Shown one piece after another: positions 21,290 to 33,066 of a stretch of 64,000 nt of DNA. A program made the translations under genes and the position numbers. Every line of letters begins with the position of its first letter. The stretch's first letter is position 1. The stretch comes from Charina bottae (lineage: Eukaryota; Chordata; Lepidosauria; Squamata; Charinaidae), in NCBI GenBank assembly GCA_023362775.1, contig JALMGJ010000019.1, positions 2,075,501-2,139,500 on the forward strand. The letters run 5' to 3'. Under the pieces are notes generated by a model. That model had not been told where the DNA came from and ran no database searches. It was given only the letters and a program-made list of their open reading frames with translations.

Positions 21290-21367
21290 CAGGGTTTCTC
21301 AACCTTGGCCACTTGATGATGTGTGGACCTCAACTCCCAGAATTCCCCAGCCAGCCTGCCTAAACTG
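21290..21367. mobile_element. Half-length derivative of the palindromic hAT MITE
   Basis: 78 bp: left half CAGGGTTTCTCAACC to CCCAGCCAGCC, then CTGCCTAAACTG. The right arm is missing, yet perfect duplications ATCTAAGG flank it (21282-21289, 21368-21375). Confidence 0.8.
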
Positions 21368-21375
21368 ATCTAAGG

Positions 21376-22424
21376 TGTAAAAAAAAAACAGCCGTTGTTT
21401 CATAATGTGTTCATACAAAAGCTTGTTGTGAAGATATGCTGATACAAACCCTAGCCAGGTCTGGGGAAGAAATAGTGTTTTAACATATAATTTCTTACTG
21501 CATTTTTCTTGGAAATGGTCTTAAATCCTTTGCTTCAGCTACATTTTGTCATTGTAGCTGGCTGCAGTACACCTTTAAGCCTGCAGGTGGTGCTCTTTTA
21601 TATCAAGAAGATATAAAGAAAATCGTTGGAGCTTTGGACAATATTAACTTGTAAAATACTTCCTCCCTCTCTTACCAAAAGCAGAACAACAACAACAACA
21701 ACAAAAACTCGACATTTGCAGGTTCAGGAGTTTTAGCCTATTTTAAGAAATTGTAATCTTCTACTTTACCTCTCTTGCATTGTCTTCTACTTTGCTATCT
21801 CCTACTCATCCACCCAATTTTTCTTTTCAATTGAGAGGAAGGTAGCAGTGTTCAGAAAACGGAAGACAGAAAGAAGATAGTTCTATGTTGGTAAAATGGG
21901 GGTTATTAGTTGCACATTTATATATTTGCAATAATGATAGCACCACCAACGTAATATATTGGCAATCTGAATTCAGATCTTCAGTCATGAAATGACGTGA
22001 TCTTGGGCCATCGCTATCTTCAAAATCAAATGGAGCATTGGTTTTTATTTTAGAGGCCTAGAAAGTAACTGTTCAGGAAGTAACTGCTTTTACTAACTTG
22101 GGCACAGGTTAAGGTAAAGGAAAGCAGTTTGTGCTGAAGACTGACGGCTTGGTGAAAAATCTCTTAGCAGGCAGGAGTGTCTGCAGGTATGGTTAAAAAA
22201 GTGAGATGCAACACACACAGAAAGTAGGTAGATGTCATCTTGACTATTGTGGGCATGCCCTGAGGACACCCTGTTACAAAGGTTGAGTTCTGGAAAAGGT
22301 GAAGAATACATTGTTCGGTAGGTGGGAAGGGAAATTCAAGTTTAGCTCTCTTTTCCTCCGGCTTTGCTGAGAATTGAATGCTGAGAACTGAATGCCAACT
22401 TCAGGAGGGTTTTTCTCAAAGGCT
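21376..22424. other. Intergenic, no gene recognised
   Basis: Unique-looking sequence with a short CAA microsatellite near 21688. Confidence 0.5.
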
Positions 22425-22433
22425 ATACCTGGT

Positions 22434-22832
22434 ATAAGGAAGGCTGAGCGCCGAAGAATTGATGCTTTCGAGCTGTGGTGCTGGAGAAGACTCTTGAGAG
22501 TCCCTTGGACTGCAAGGAGGTCAAACCAGTCAATCCTAAAGGAAATCAACCCTGACTGCTCATTGGAAGGACAGATGCTGAAGCTGAAGCTCAAATACTT
22601 TGGCCACCTAATGCGAAGAGAGGACTCCCTGGAAAAGACCCTGATGCTGGGAAGGACTGAAGGCAAAAGGAGAAGGGGACGGCAGAGGATGAGATGGTTA
22701 GATAGCATCACCGATGTAACGAACATGAATTTGAGTAAACTCCGGGAGACAGTGGAGGACAGGAAGGCCTGGCGTGCTATGGTCCACGAGGTCACGAGGA
22801 GTCGGACACGACTAAACGACTGAACAACAACA
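22434..22832 (+). mobile_element. 5'-truncated BovB (RTE) LINE
   Basis: Encodes the C-terminal end of the BovB ORF (RRIDAFELWCWRRLLRVPWT, then YFGHLMRREDSLEKTLML, RRRGRQRMRWLD), followed by the 3' tail GTCGGACACGACTAAACGAC and CAACAACAA. Flanked by ATACCTGGT (22425-22433 and 22833-22841). The reading frame is nearly intact from about 22434 to 22820, suggesting a young copy. BovB is the likely source of enzymes for the SINEs here, whose tails match. Confidence 0.95.
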
Positions 22833-22841
22833 ATACCTGGT

Positions 22842-24514
22842 GCTGGGTATCCCGCTCCCTCCCAGCAATTTGCAATGGGAACAGCGAGGGGGAAAGGAAA
22901 TGAATTTGGGGTTATTGCTTTTCTATTGCTAATGACTAATTTCCATTTTCCAGGTGCTGCTCCCCATCTACTGTACAGATCTACTGTACAGATCGAGCTG
23001 TAATGATTCGGCTCCAAACATTTTGACTGGCAGCAGTGAGGTCATTTTCTACAAATAAAAATGAAGGGGTGGAGTGTCTTGATATTCAAAACAATTTAAT
23101 TAATAACAGAATACAGTAGATTCTTGACAAAGACCACCAGAAGGGCCGTAATTTGGATAGCACCTGGCTTTCATTTATGATTTCCTTGGAAGCATCCTAG
23201 CCCAGAGCTAACAAAATGAAGTTAAAGTCATTTGCAATCCAAGGGATTTATCTGGCCAACAGAGAAGATTAATTTTACAATAGAATATGCTATATATTTC
23301 TCAAAATCATCAATACATTACATTCGGGGCAAAATTGCCCTGGCTATGGGGAAAGTGATGGAATGCTTTTCATTCACAACATATTTAGTATTAACTGCTA
23401 CACACTTTGAGATTATGAAAACACATCATCTGCAGCTTTTCTGTATGTGAAGGGCCGTGCAGTGCTGCAGATATGAATAGAAAAGGCTGTATCAGAACTG
23501 TCTGAAACTCTTTAAAGCAGCATCACCTGTTGGGGGGAATCAGCAGATCCCCCCCCCATCTCAGCCAGGTTAATGGCCACCTGGATTTTAAAGGGACTAT
23601 TTTCAGAGCTTCTCTCTGCCCCCCCCCCCCAGTGGTATACCAGTGTCAACATCCCTGTCTCAAAATATCACAGATCAAATACTTAAATCCACCTGTCTTG
23701 CTCTTTGGCCTGCTCGGCCTAGAAAAACACAAGCTAACTTTAAGGAAAAACATCAAATATGCACCAGTATTTGTGTCCTTCTGGAAAACTAATAATGTCT
23801 TAAGCCTTATTTTTTAAATTCAAAATTTTCTTGGGGGGGGGGGGAAAGAGAAAGACAAATGGCAGAACTATTGGGCAGAATATCCTGGTGTTTGTCAAGA
23901 TCCTTAATTTATGTATACAGCACATTCCAAATAACAGTTTTGCAGCTTGCTGCTCTCAGCACTGGCACATAAACAGATGAACAAACACACAACAGGGCAA
24001 CGACTTTAGCTCAGCCCAAAACACCTTCTTCTTTTTAAGAGCACCCTTTCCCACATTCCACTTGGTCCTTATTAATTGATCAAGAATAAGTAATGTATGC
24101 TCATCTGCAACCATGACTCACCCTTGCAAGTAAACGGAAATCCGTGTTAATTTTCATTTAGTCAATTTCAAGTTGCTGCAGTTAAAAAGAAAAGAAAAAG
24201 AAAACTCTTGGCTTTGCACTGTTTTTTGCTACAGCAAGGAAGTCTCTGGTTGTAAGAACGGAAGCCATGCCAGAATGAATACTGGCTAGAATTAGCCCCC
24301 AAGAACTTAAACATTTGGATATGTTCTTGATCGTTATTTGTTGCTGAACGGACATGCAGTGATGTTTGTTTGCACAGAAACTGCGAAGTGTTTTAATGGA
24401 CCCACTGATGAGATGGAAGTTTTGGCCCCATGGGATCTACCTGGCAGAGAAAAATAATACGGCTCAGTTTAAGATTGACTTTTGATTGGCAAATTTATAG
24501 AAAGGAAATAAATA
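22842..24514. other. Intergenic, homopolymer runs only
   Basis: C-runs near 23550 and 23621 and a G-run near 23834. No gene seen. Confidence 0.5.
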
Positions 24515-24917
24515 CAGGTAGTCCTCGCTCAACAACCACAAATGGGACCAGAATTTCGGTTGCTAAGTGAAGCGGCCATTAAGTGAATCTGACCCAATTT
24601 TACGACCTTTTTGAGGTGGTGGTTAAGTGAATCACTGCGAATGTTAAGTGAACCATGTGGTTGTTAAGCAAATCACGTGGATTCCTCATTGATTTTGCTT
24701 GTCAGAAGCCAGCTGGAAGGTTAAAAATGGTGATCATGTGACCATGGGATGCTGCGATGCTCATAAATGTGAACCGGTTGCCAAGTGCCCAAATTGTGGT
24801 CACATGACTGCGGGGATGCCGCGACGGTCGTAAGTGTGAGGACAGGTCGTCAGTTTTTTCAGCAGTCATAAGTCCAACCTGTCACTAAACAAATGGATAT
24901 TAAGTGAGGACTACCTG
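24515..24917. mobile_element. Tc1/mariner-type MITE with TA target
   Basis: Termini CAGGTAGTCCTCGCTCAAC and GTGAGGACTACCTG, flanked by TA. 403 bp, no transposase. Confidence 0.8.
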
Positions 24918-25148
24918 TATACAGTTTTCCCACTGTATACTTGGGTTACATATGTATTTCCTTATTATAAAATGGGGTGTACTTTTGGCATCGCTTAAAA
25001 TGGAAGAACGAACAGCATCTGGGCTGAGTGCTAGTTAAAATGGCTGATTTCATAGTTGCTTTGAACAGGGGTTATTTGTGGGTATGTGTTTGTGTGCTAA
25101 AAAAGGTAGTCACGGCAGCCTGATCAAAGACATATCTGCTTCTTATGT

Positions 25149-25205
25149 GTGTCAAAAAATGGGGCAGGTCTTCAGTTGCGTGGCTGACATCTTGATTTTT
25201 TTGAC
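25149..25205. mobile_element. Small foldback MITE (GTCAAAAAA...TTTTTTGACC)
   Basis: Short, diverged relative of 32946-33066, with GTCAAAAAATGG at one end and CATCTTGATTTTTTTGACC at the other. Confidence 0.5.
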
Positions 25206-25599
25206 CTCCTGCTGCAGATCTCCTTGGCTTTGAGATGAGGATAGGAGGATCAGTAAAAATGCAGTTTGTTTAGTGTCCAAGTTTGTAGACGTTGTAGGAG
25301 AACCGTGTTGGTTTATTAAATGCCTATGCCTTTTAATAACATTTGTTAGTCAGAAAAGGTGCTACCAGATTCCTTCTGATTTTTTTTGTCCATGTTTGCA
25401 AGATAGCACTTCAGTTTGCTGAAAATATAAAGCTTTTTTAAAAAATCTGTTTCCTTGTAACTTACCTTAACAAAGAGCTTCTGTAGCTTCCACTAATTCT
25501 TATGTTTTTTTTAAATGCAATTCTCCTTGATAACGCTTTAATGCAAATTGCTGTAATGCCCTTCTTATTTACCTTAGCTTTATACATGTAAATAATTTC

Positions 25600-26163
25600 C
25601 TTGCAGAAGCTCCAGTATGAAATGTAACTATCCCTAATACAGGCTTAAAAGAAAAAAAAAACTGTCAAGACAGCCAATATACCCTTTTTTTGTATGAACC
25701 GGCAGAATTATACATTCGTTTTCAAATGCATCTTCTGCAATCCACATTTTTTCCAGGAGGATCATAAACAAGAAAGTTCATTTCTGACTTGTTTGATTAG
25801 GGAAGGAACGACAACTACTTTTATAAAAGACTGAAAATCATTTATGGGCTTTTTGCTAAAAGTGGACAAAAATGAACTGAAGATCTCGAGATTTACTGAT
25901 TAAAAAGGGTTGTTTATGGGAAGAAGGGAACCTTGATATATAATTTGGGAAGGCAGAAATGGTAATAATTATGTTTGTAACTTCTGTAAAGAAGATCAGA
26001 AGTCGCTTCTTTAGATATTTTTCTTTTTCTTTCTTTTTTCTTCTCTTGACTTTTACTGCTTTTCACTTTTTCTTTTATCTTTCCATATCTTTTTCTTTTT
26101 TCTAATTCTTGTTTATGTTTCTGTAGTTTTTAATCCTGTATAAAAATTATATTAGAAAAAAGG
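25600..26163 (+). mobile_element. Possible L1-like 3' end
   Basis: Contains CAGAAGTCGCTTCTTTA followed by a T/C-rich segment and TGTAGTTTTTAATCC, the reverse complement of the pattern near 9220-9361. Assignment tentative. Confidence 0.4.
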
Positions 26164-26360
26164 CTGTGTCTTCCTCAACCTCAGGTCCTCCACCAGAGGC
26201 CTGGGAGTTTTAGGGTTCTGCACAGGATCTTAGCTGTTCCTAGCACTGCACTCTTCTGGACAGAGAGCTTGGATGTTGCTCCTGGGATCTGTTGGAGCCA
26301 CTCTCCCAGCTTGGGAGTCACAGCCCCGAGAAACACACAGTCAGTCAGTCAGTCAGTCAG

Positions 26361-26422
<62 letters not shown>

Positions 26423-26465
26423 CTATCTCTATCTCTATCTCTATCTCTATCTCTCTCATCTATCT

Positions 26466-26507
<42 letters not shown>

Positions 26508-26672
26508 GTCGGCTGTGACTCCCAAGCTGGGAGAGTGGCTCCAACAGATCCCAGGAGCAACCTCAGAGCTCTCTATCCAGAAGAGTGCAATTGTAGGAAC
26601 AGCTAAGCTACAGCGCAGATCCCTCAAACTCCCAGGCCTCTAGTAGAGGACCCGAGGTTGAAGAACACACAT
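26162..26672. repeat. About 165-bp inverted repeat flanking a compound microsatellite
   Basis: Left arm 26170-26335 and right arm 26508-26668 are complementary (GGGATCTGTTGGAGCCACTC against GAGTGGCTCCAACAGATCCC). The core 26338-26507 is CAGT, CT, CTAT and CAT repeats. Origin of the arms not recognised. Confidence 0.85.
26338..26507. repeat. Compound microsatellite (CAGT)n(CT)n(CTAT)n(CAT)n
   Basis: Visible directly. Serine/leucine/tyrosine or histidine homopolymer ORFs here are artefacts. Confidence 0.97.
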
Positions 26673-26698
26673 CACAACCCATAGGGGTGAGAAGGGAA

Positions 26699-26750
<52 letters not shown>

Positions 26751-26790
26751 ATCCATCCATCCATCCATCCATCCATCCATCCATCCATCC
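26699..26790. repeat. (TATC)n(CATC)n microsatellite
   Basis: About 12 TATC units followed by about 10 CATC units. Confidence 0.97.
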
Positions 26791-27285
26791 TCTCCCCTAC
26801 GAATCCATGGCCATTCTATTTTCTTTAATAGCTGTACTAGAGACAAAAGGAATAGTGGGGATATTATCTAAAGGTGGCAATCAATTCCTGAGCAGGGAAG
26901 GGTCAAGGAAAGTTGTGAAGGGATAGTGGGGGCTTCTCACACTGGGTGGGGGGGGGTCACCCCTCCTCCTGCATGGCTCTCCAGATGGTGGCATCCAGTC
27001 TTGTACTTTTCTTGAATTTGAATTATCCATTCAGTCGTATCCGACCCTTGGCGATTCCATAAGCCAGCTGACAGGGCCATGTTGCTACTTCTTTGCCCTT
27101 CTAAACATGCTGCACATCATGTTCTGCCACAGGCTGAGTGGAGAGGTGCCCCTAAATCCCTATGCTCCCATCTGCCTGCCATGAAAGACACTGGATCATT
27201 GCTCTCCTCATTTTCAGTAGTTAGGAAAATAAGAAATAAATAATAACTAGACAGCAAGATAACATCCTGGCAGAATATCCTAGAG

Positions 27286-27603
27286 TGGAATTTTTCAAAA
27301 TGGGATTCACAAGGACTTGAACGGGTTCTGCAGGATTAGGGGGGGGGGGGAGAACAGAAGGAGCTAAACCTTAGTCCCTTGTGGATAATTTTTTCTTTCC
27401 TTAGTCCCTTGTGGAATTTTTTTTCTTCCTTTAGTCCCTTGTGGAGAAATGTTTTTTTTTCCCTTAGTCACTAAGGTACAGCAGAAAAGGCAGAACTGTC
27501 AGCTGAGTTTAGAAGCCCCACCCCTCTTGATCAGGGTTTCTGGGATTTTTTATTTTATTTACACAAACAGGTTCCACACCTTGAAAAAGTTTGAAAAGCC
27601 CTG
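27286..27603. mobile_element. Probable hAT-type element with internal 30-bp tandem repeat
   Basis: Ends TGGAATTTTTCAAAATGG and TTTGAAAAGCCCTG; flanks TCCTAGAG/CCCTACAG (6 of 8). Three copies of CCTTAGTCCCTTGTGGA inside. Confidence 0.5.
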
Positions 27604-27881
27604 CCCTACAGAACACATACTCTGGAGACCATGGAAAGTCCTGTGCAGCTTCAAAGTTTCAACATGCCTCTTTAAGGGAGTAAGATGACTTCTGAGATAC
27701 TGGTCTAGTGCTTTTGAGTTCCTGACTTGCTGCTTTTCTTACCCTCTTTCTTTTCTCCAAAAAAAGAAAGAAGGAAGTGGGAGCTGAAAAGGGTTGAGCA
27801 CCAAATATCAGTGACTGTTGAAAATCACCAGCACAGTTTCCCACCATTTTGAAACAGGACACATACAAAACTATAGCATAT

Positions 27882-28333
27882 AGAGCCAGTTGGGACTAGT
27901 GGTTAAGGCAATGGGCTAGAAACCAGGAGACTGTGAGTTCTAGTCCCGCCTTAGGCATGAAAGCCGGCTGGGTGTCCTTAGGCCAGTCACTCTCTCTCAG
28001 CCCTAGGAAGGAGCCAATGGCAAACCAGGAGACTGAGAGTTCTAGTCCCGCCTTAGGCATGAAAGCCGGCTGGGTGACCTTGGGCCAGTCCCTGTCTCTC
28101 AGCCCTAGGAAGGAGCCAATAGCAAACCAGGAGACTGAGAGTTCTAGTCCCGCCTTAGGCATGAAAGCCGGCTGGGTGACCTTGGGCCAGTCACACTCTC
28201 TCAGCCCAACTCACCTCACAGGGTTGTTGTTGTGGGGAAAAGAGGAGGAAGGAGTATGAGGTATGTTCGCCGCCTTGAGTTATTTATAAAAAATAATAAA
28301 GGCGGGATATAAAAAAATAAAAAATAAAAATAA
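27882..28333 (+). mobile_element. SINE with three tandem 102-bp units, L2-like tail
   Basis: Head GAGCCAGTTGGGACTAGTGG, three body units, tail AACTCACCTCACAGGGTTGT and GCCGCCTTGAGTTATTTATA. Downstream of PGCKA1's 3' end. Confidence 0.88.
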
Positions 28334-28339
28334 GCCCTA

Positions 28340-28831
28340 CAATAGGCTGTGTTTATTAAAAACAATCCCCCCTCCAGTCCAGGAATTAATAGAAAATCTC
28401 AGTGAGCCCTGTTCATTCTTTATTATTCCTCCATCAGCAGTCTCCTCTCTGCCCCTCCAAACAGTATGCGCACCCTCCTAGCCATCAAAAGGTAGGTCTT
28501 GGGAAACACTCCTTACAGCATATGCTTCCGTAGCATTGGCAAATAAAAACATTGGCTTGGTTTGGCTAGTAGGAGCAAGTATCTTCTAGTGTAGGAAGGC
28601 TGGTGCATAAACGTTAGATGGGTGATGTTCATGAAGGTTCATCACCATCATGCTGGAAAAAGTGCCCAGTGGACCCAGCAGTGGCTACTCTCATTAAATA
28701 CCTCACTTGGCCTATGGATAGATTCCTTCTACCAGCTGTGGCCGTCCTGACACAGGCCTCCAGCTGGCTTTCCCAAGTGCAGCAACCCCTCACTCTTAAA
28801 GAGATACGTATTATCAGTCCCTCGAAGTCAC
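28340..28831 (-). other. PGCKA1: Probable PGCKA1 3' UTR
   Basis: Mostly unique sequence between the stop codon and the next SINE. On the minus strand, AATAAA-type signals occur at 28419-28424 and 28352-28357. Which is used cannot be decided from sequence. Confidence 0.4.
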
Positions 28832-29777
28832 CTAATAGTCTTCTTCCTCCTCCTCCTCAAAAACCTCCCCTGCCGTAGCGGCCTCAAGGGCTGCAAGAGC
28901 CGCTGCGACCTCTGCGTCTTCCTCTAGTCCTCCATTCACCTTGGTGTGGCCATCATATCTAGCTTCCTGTGCTGGGTCTCCCTTGTTCCCTCCAACGAGG
29001 ATCTCAGTGGGTACTTTGTCCTCGAAACAGATGTTTAAAGGGCCCGTCCTCCAGACACTGTCAACTTCATCAGACTTGCAACATGGCGGATTCCAGTTAT
29101 GGATGATAGTTGTGCTTTCAGTGCTTTGGCTGATTTGCACAAGGTGGTTTGACAGGTGCTCGCTTCCGACAACTCTTTGTTTCTCAGCATGGCTGGCTGC
29201 GGGGAGAGAAGATGGATTGTCCAAGTGAATGTCCTTGTCTTGGACCTCTGGTATGGCACATTGTTTGGGAAAAATGGGTTCCGCGGTGCTCTGAGAATCC
29301 TCTCGGTAGACAGTATCTGAAGTTTCCGAAGACTGCTTTTGGTGATTTTCAGTATCAAGGATCTCATGTTTATCACATACGTTTGGCTGGGAGACCCGTT
29401 TGCCTGCAGACTCAGGTAGCTGACCAGAACAGATCTGAGGGTTAATCTCTTTATGTTGGCTTTTATTATGAGGGGGACTGAGATTCATGCCACTGGAGGA
29501 ATGGATCCCATTAATGCTACATTTTTCTACGGCGTTTCCAAGTCCTTTCTCTTGAGGAGCAGGGATTCTGTGGTTCCAGAGGGCATCCTTCGTGTGGTTT
29601 AATCTGCGCTGGTTTCCTGCTAGCTGTGACTCAGCGTTCTGGAGTTCATTTTTATGGACCTGAATGTCACTGCTCTGCTTGCACTGGAATTGTCCTCTGT
29701 CTCCCTCATCTGACTTGTAGTTATTTATCTCACTGATGTATGCAGCCGTCTGCACTTCTTGGGGATCAAAGATGTAG
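28832..29777 (-). CDS. PGCKA1: PGCKA1/C4orf19, last coding exon (partial gene)
   Basis: Minus-strand exon from an acceptor ttttccccag (just above 29777) to TAG at 28832-28834; about 315 codons entered in phase 2. It opens (S)YIFDPQEVQ, which matches the start of the large exon of human C4orf19, and closes with a strongly conserved Ala-rich/acidic end (AEVAAALAALEAATAGE, then a Glu run and DY). The middle is hydrophilic, low in hydrophobic residues and probably disordered. The human protein (about 314 aa) is reported to associate with PDCD10 and GCKIII kinases; its first exon encodes a short Gly/Cys-rich N-terminus (MGCRCC), suggesting lipidation. I did not find that exon on the minus strand up to 64000. 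The tail-to-tail arrangement with RELL1 matches human 4p14. The ATG at 29846-29848 in the same frame is intronic and not the start. Confidence 0.9.
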
Positions 29778-30435
29778 CTGGGGAAAATTTGAGAATGCCC
29801 AGTTATTCTTTTTTTTCCTGCTATGGAGAAACCTGCTATCTTCACCACAATTTCTCATCTAAATTTTGAACATGTTTACAATGGTAGAAAAGCATGCTGC
29901 AATTACATTTAAATGGAATTAAACTTAACCATCCACTTTCTTGATGTTTGGCAAAGCAATTAAAAAACCATTATTCCACTGTGCTTTCGCTCCTAGCTGA
30001 TTGTTGAATGGTGTTCATCGTGGGGAAAGCTGATTAAACATCATACTGTTTTTCAATTTTTGCTTTGTGGCAGGCGACCCAGAATCTTTGGGTTGGGCCA
30101 GGCTGCAAAAATTTTAAGTAAAGAAATGACTGTTTTAGCAATATCAATCTTCTTTGATTTTAACCCTGCCAGAAATGGTATTGAGGCTATCCTACCTTTT
30201 AATCATTTTACAGCACTTGCACCCCATCTGGATTCTTCTTTGTCGGTATCTGAAAAGATAGAGAGAAGGAAAGAACAGGCATGTGAACCAAGGCATTTTA
30301 TGCAAAAAGAAAGAGGCGGGAGTTTCCACCTTATCTTTGAAAGTGCCCCTTGGATAAGACAAGCTTCCATTTATGCTTAAACATGGGAAACACTAAGGGA
30401 GATGACCTTTTGACCAAACTCATTCACTATGTTGC
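29778..30435 (-). other. PGCKA1 intron, no exon recognised
   Basis: No short exon encoding the expected Gly/Cys-rich N-terminus followed by a donor was found here. Confidence 0.5.
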
Positions 30436-30527
30436 TTATATTGTATTGTATTGTATTGTATTGTATTGTATTGTATTGTATTGTATTGTATTGTATTGTA
30501 TTGTATTGTACTGTACTGTACTGTACT

Positions 30528-30577
<50 letters not shown>
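30436..30577. repeat. (TTGTA)n, (CTGTA)n and (GATA)n microsatellite
   Basis: About 15 TGTAT units, a few TGTAC units, then about 13 GATA units. Confidence 0.97.
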
Positions 30578-30766
30578 ATATATATTGTATATGTATATTT
30601 TATGATTCTTCCTCTTGAGCTCAAATTTTGCTTCCATGGCAGTGCTTTGAAAATAATTTCCCTGCTTTCCAACTGCACTGTTAAGCCCGACCCTAGCCAA
30701 TAGCGAGCTGGGCTATTTCCCTATATCTATCTACCTTATGTATATGTCTATGATTTTTTTGTGTGC

Positions 30767-30991
30767 ATGTGTGTCTCTGAGTCAGTGCTGACTCCTGGTG
30801 ACCGCCAGGACAAGTCCCTGCAGTTTTCTTGGCAAGATTTCAGAAGGGGTTTGCCATTGCCCCCATTCCTAGGGCTGAGAGAGTGACTGGCCAAAGGTCA
30901 CCCAGCTGGCTTTGTGCCCAAGGTGGGACTAGAACTCACGGTCTCCCGGTTGCTAGTCTGATGCTTTAACCACTACACCAAACTGGCTCTA
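30767..30991 (-). mobile_element. Single-unit SINE (TCTAGTGG-type head, BovB-type tail)
   Basis: Reverse complement of head CCAGTTTGGTGTAGTGG, one body unit, and tail ending with GGTCACCAGGAGTCAGCACT. This is the unexpanded form of the family and a reference for the array-bearing copies. Confidence 0.88.
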
Positions 30992-31167
30992 TGTGTAAGT
31001 AAAACCTAAGATTTCAAAATGGTTGAAGTGGCTAAGGAAGAAAAATACAAGACAGACAGGCAGGTAGATAACTATATAGGCAGAAATGTAATAACAACAG
31101 AATCAACATACAATAAAAACAGCATTGCTGCATCTTTACACTTTTTTGAGGGTGTATTCAATTAGGC

Positions 31168-31284
31168 CAGTGTTTTTCAAACTTGGCAACTTTAAGATGT
31201 GTGGATTTCAACTCCCATGCTGGCTGGGGAATTCTGGGAGTTGAAGTCCACACATTTTAAAGTTGCCAAGTTTGAACAACACTG
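31168..31284. mobile_element. Palindromic hAT MITE
   Basis: CAGTGTTTTTCAAAC to CAACACTG; flanks AATTAGGC/AATTAGAC (7 of 8). Confidence 0.84.
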
Positions 31285-31292
31285 AATTAGAC

Positions 31293-32448
31293 CTTTCTAC
31301 AACTGCCTTCTGATCAAGAAAAAGAGCAACAAAACTCACTAGGGACAAAGTGTATGACTATTCCAAACTAATGAATGTCTTTCAGAAACAAAGGTCCATA
31401 GTGGGGAGCAAATTGGATCTCTCTGGGCAAGGAATTCCAAGATGCTCATTAGTAGCCTACAATATCAATGGTCAGTTGAGTGCCACTGATTTTAATGCAG
31501 ATCAGTGTGTGGAAGTTACTACCAATGTTGCTAAATTTTGCCACTGGCTATGCATGAAAGGCATCAAGTTTATATTCCTTGTCAACTATTCCATTGTGCA
31601 TTATATGTCATCATGTTCTTCTTCTCCCTTACTCTGATTGTAATGCTTCTGCCTGACCTTGCATTGTAATACATTTTTACCAATCAGTGATTTTCATGAG
31701 ATGTTCATGTCACAGGAAGTGCTTTTAAAAGCAGGGGGACTTTTAACAAAGTTTACTTATGTAGTGTGTTCAAAGAAGGAAGTGGGATAAAATGTGTGCC
31801 AGCATGGCTCCCAACCATTTCTGAGCTCAAAGCCCAGAGAAATAATAATATTTGAGGAAGATCAAAACAATCAGATTATACAGGACAGGAGGGAAACATA
31901 GGCTTCACTTGTTAGTCTCTCCTCTATATCAATACTTCTTCAAGAAGGAAAATAAAAAGCATGTTCCTCCCCACAGAATTTTGATACAGTGAGACTCTGC
32001 AAGACAAAACTCTATAGACCAGAAGCAATGGAAGAACTTGGATATTATAAATATATCCTGGAAATATGTTATACGGCGCTAAAGGGGTGACTGAGAACGC
32101 AAAACATTGCAAAGTTAAGGTAGTGGGAGGAAGAGCAAAGGTATTTTCCTCCTTTACCAAAAGGGATAGAAACAGAAAGTATTTCCTTTGTTAAATATTA
32201 ACCAGCGGCCTACTTCACTCAAACCTGAAAACAGGAGTTGAAATGAAGTGGAAAGCTCTCCTGAGAAGTGAGATAGGAACAGAGAACCAGATCCAGACTC
32301 CTGTAACTGGAACATTTAGAAATTACGCTACAGCAGATAAATTGCAACGATTAACCCACTCTTTTAATAGTTGTGGCTTCTGTGTTGGAGGTGCTGTGAA
32401 AAATCTAACCTATATACAAATCAGAGATCAGAAAGCACTGAAAATGCA
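31293..32448. other. Intron/intergenic, no gene recognised
   Basis: Unique-looking sequence; short ORFs without family resemblance. Confidence 0.5.
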
Positions 32449-32460
32449 AGACAGAAGAAC

Positions 32461-32590
32461 CTGTAGCTTGAATCATGTCAACTGGATTTCTATAGAATAG
32501 AAATAATTTCTAATTTCAATAGAAATCCAGTTGACATGATTCAAGCTACAGACAATTCCACCTGGATGACTGAGAACCTTCATAGACATA
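32461..32590. mobile_element. Short Penelope-like derived insertion, 130 bp, inverted arms
   Basis: Flanked by perfect 12-bp duplications AGACAGAAGAAC (32449-32460, 32591-32602). Inverted arms TGTAGCTTGAATCATGTCAA and complement surround 25 bp; the right part matches 49595-49662 almost base for base. Confidence 0.8.
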
Positions 32591-32945
32591 AGACAGAAGA
32601 ACAGTTCTCAGTTAAAATGGCTTCATTTAATAGAGCAGAATTTAAAAACAAAGGAAGTGAAAGCACTGATGTGTACAGGATATTTCAGGCTCCCAGACTT
32701 GGAGACCACATCAAATCTGGCTGAGAATGTTTTGAAAACATTTAATCCAATCCTATTTAACCCTGTCGTAGACAAGGAGAGTTGGAGAAAGAGCTGTTTT
32801 TTCACAAATCATTTTCCTGAAGTTGAATACCTGGACTTCTGAATCTAGTAATTGTGTGTTTGCCTGAGGATTAATCATTTCACAAAATTGTACGGCTGAC
32901 CTAGTTTTCTAACAGAAAGTCAGAGCATTTGCAGGGGGAAGGGGA

Positions 32946-33066
32946 GGTCAAAAAAGTCAAGATGGCATCCATGACTGGCAGTCAAAGCCCACCCTTTTTA
33001 TGATACGTGTAAAATGGGTGGGGCTTTAATCATGCAGTCGGAAATGCCATCCTGACTTTTTTGACC
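32946..33066. mobile_element. Foldback MITE (GGTCAAAAAAGTCAAGATGG)
   Basis: Termini GGTCAAAAAAGTCAAGATGG and CCATCCTGACTTTTTTGACC. Target duplication not clear. Confidence 0.65.

Noticed and set aside
22392..22823. 143-codon basic ORF as a host gene
   Set aside because: It is the C-terminal end of a BovB LINE, with matching 3' tail and target duplication.
26269..26643. Ser/Leu/Tyr/His-rich ORFs
   Set aside because: Translations of a compound microsatellite.
29778..29848. Extending PGCKA1 upstream to the ATG at 29846-29848
   Set aside because: A strong acceptor precedes the conserved YIFDP start, and the extension does not resemble the expected Gly/Cys-rich N-terminus.
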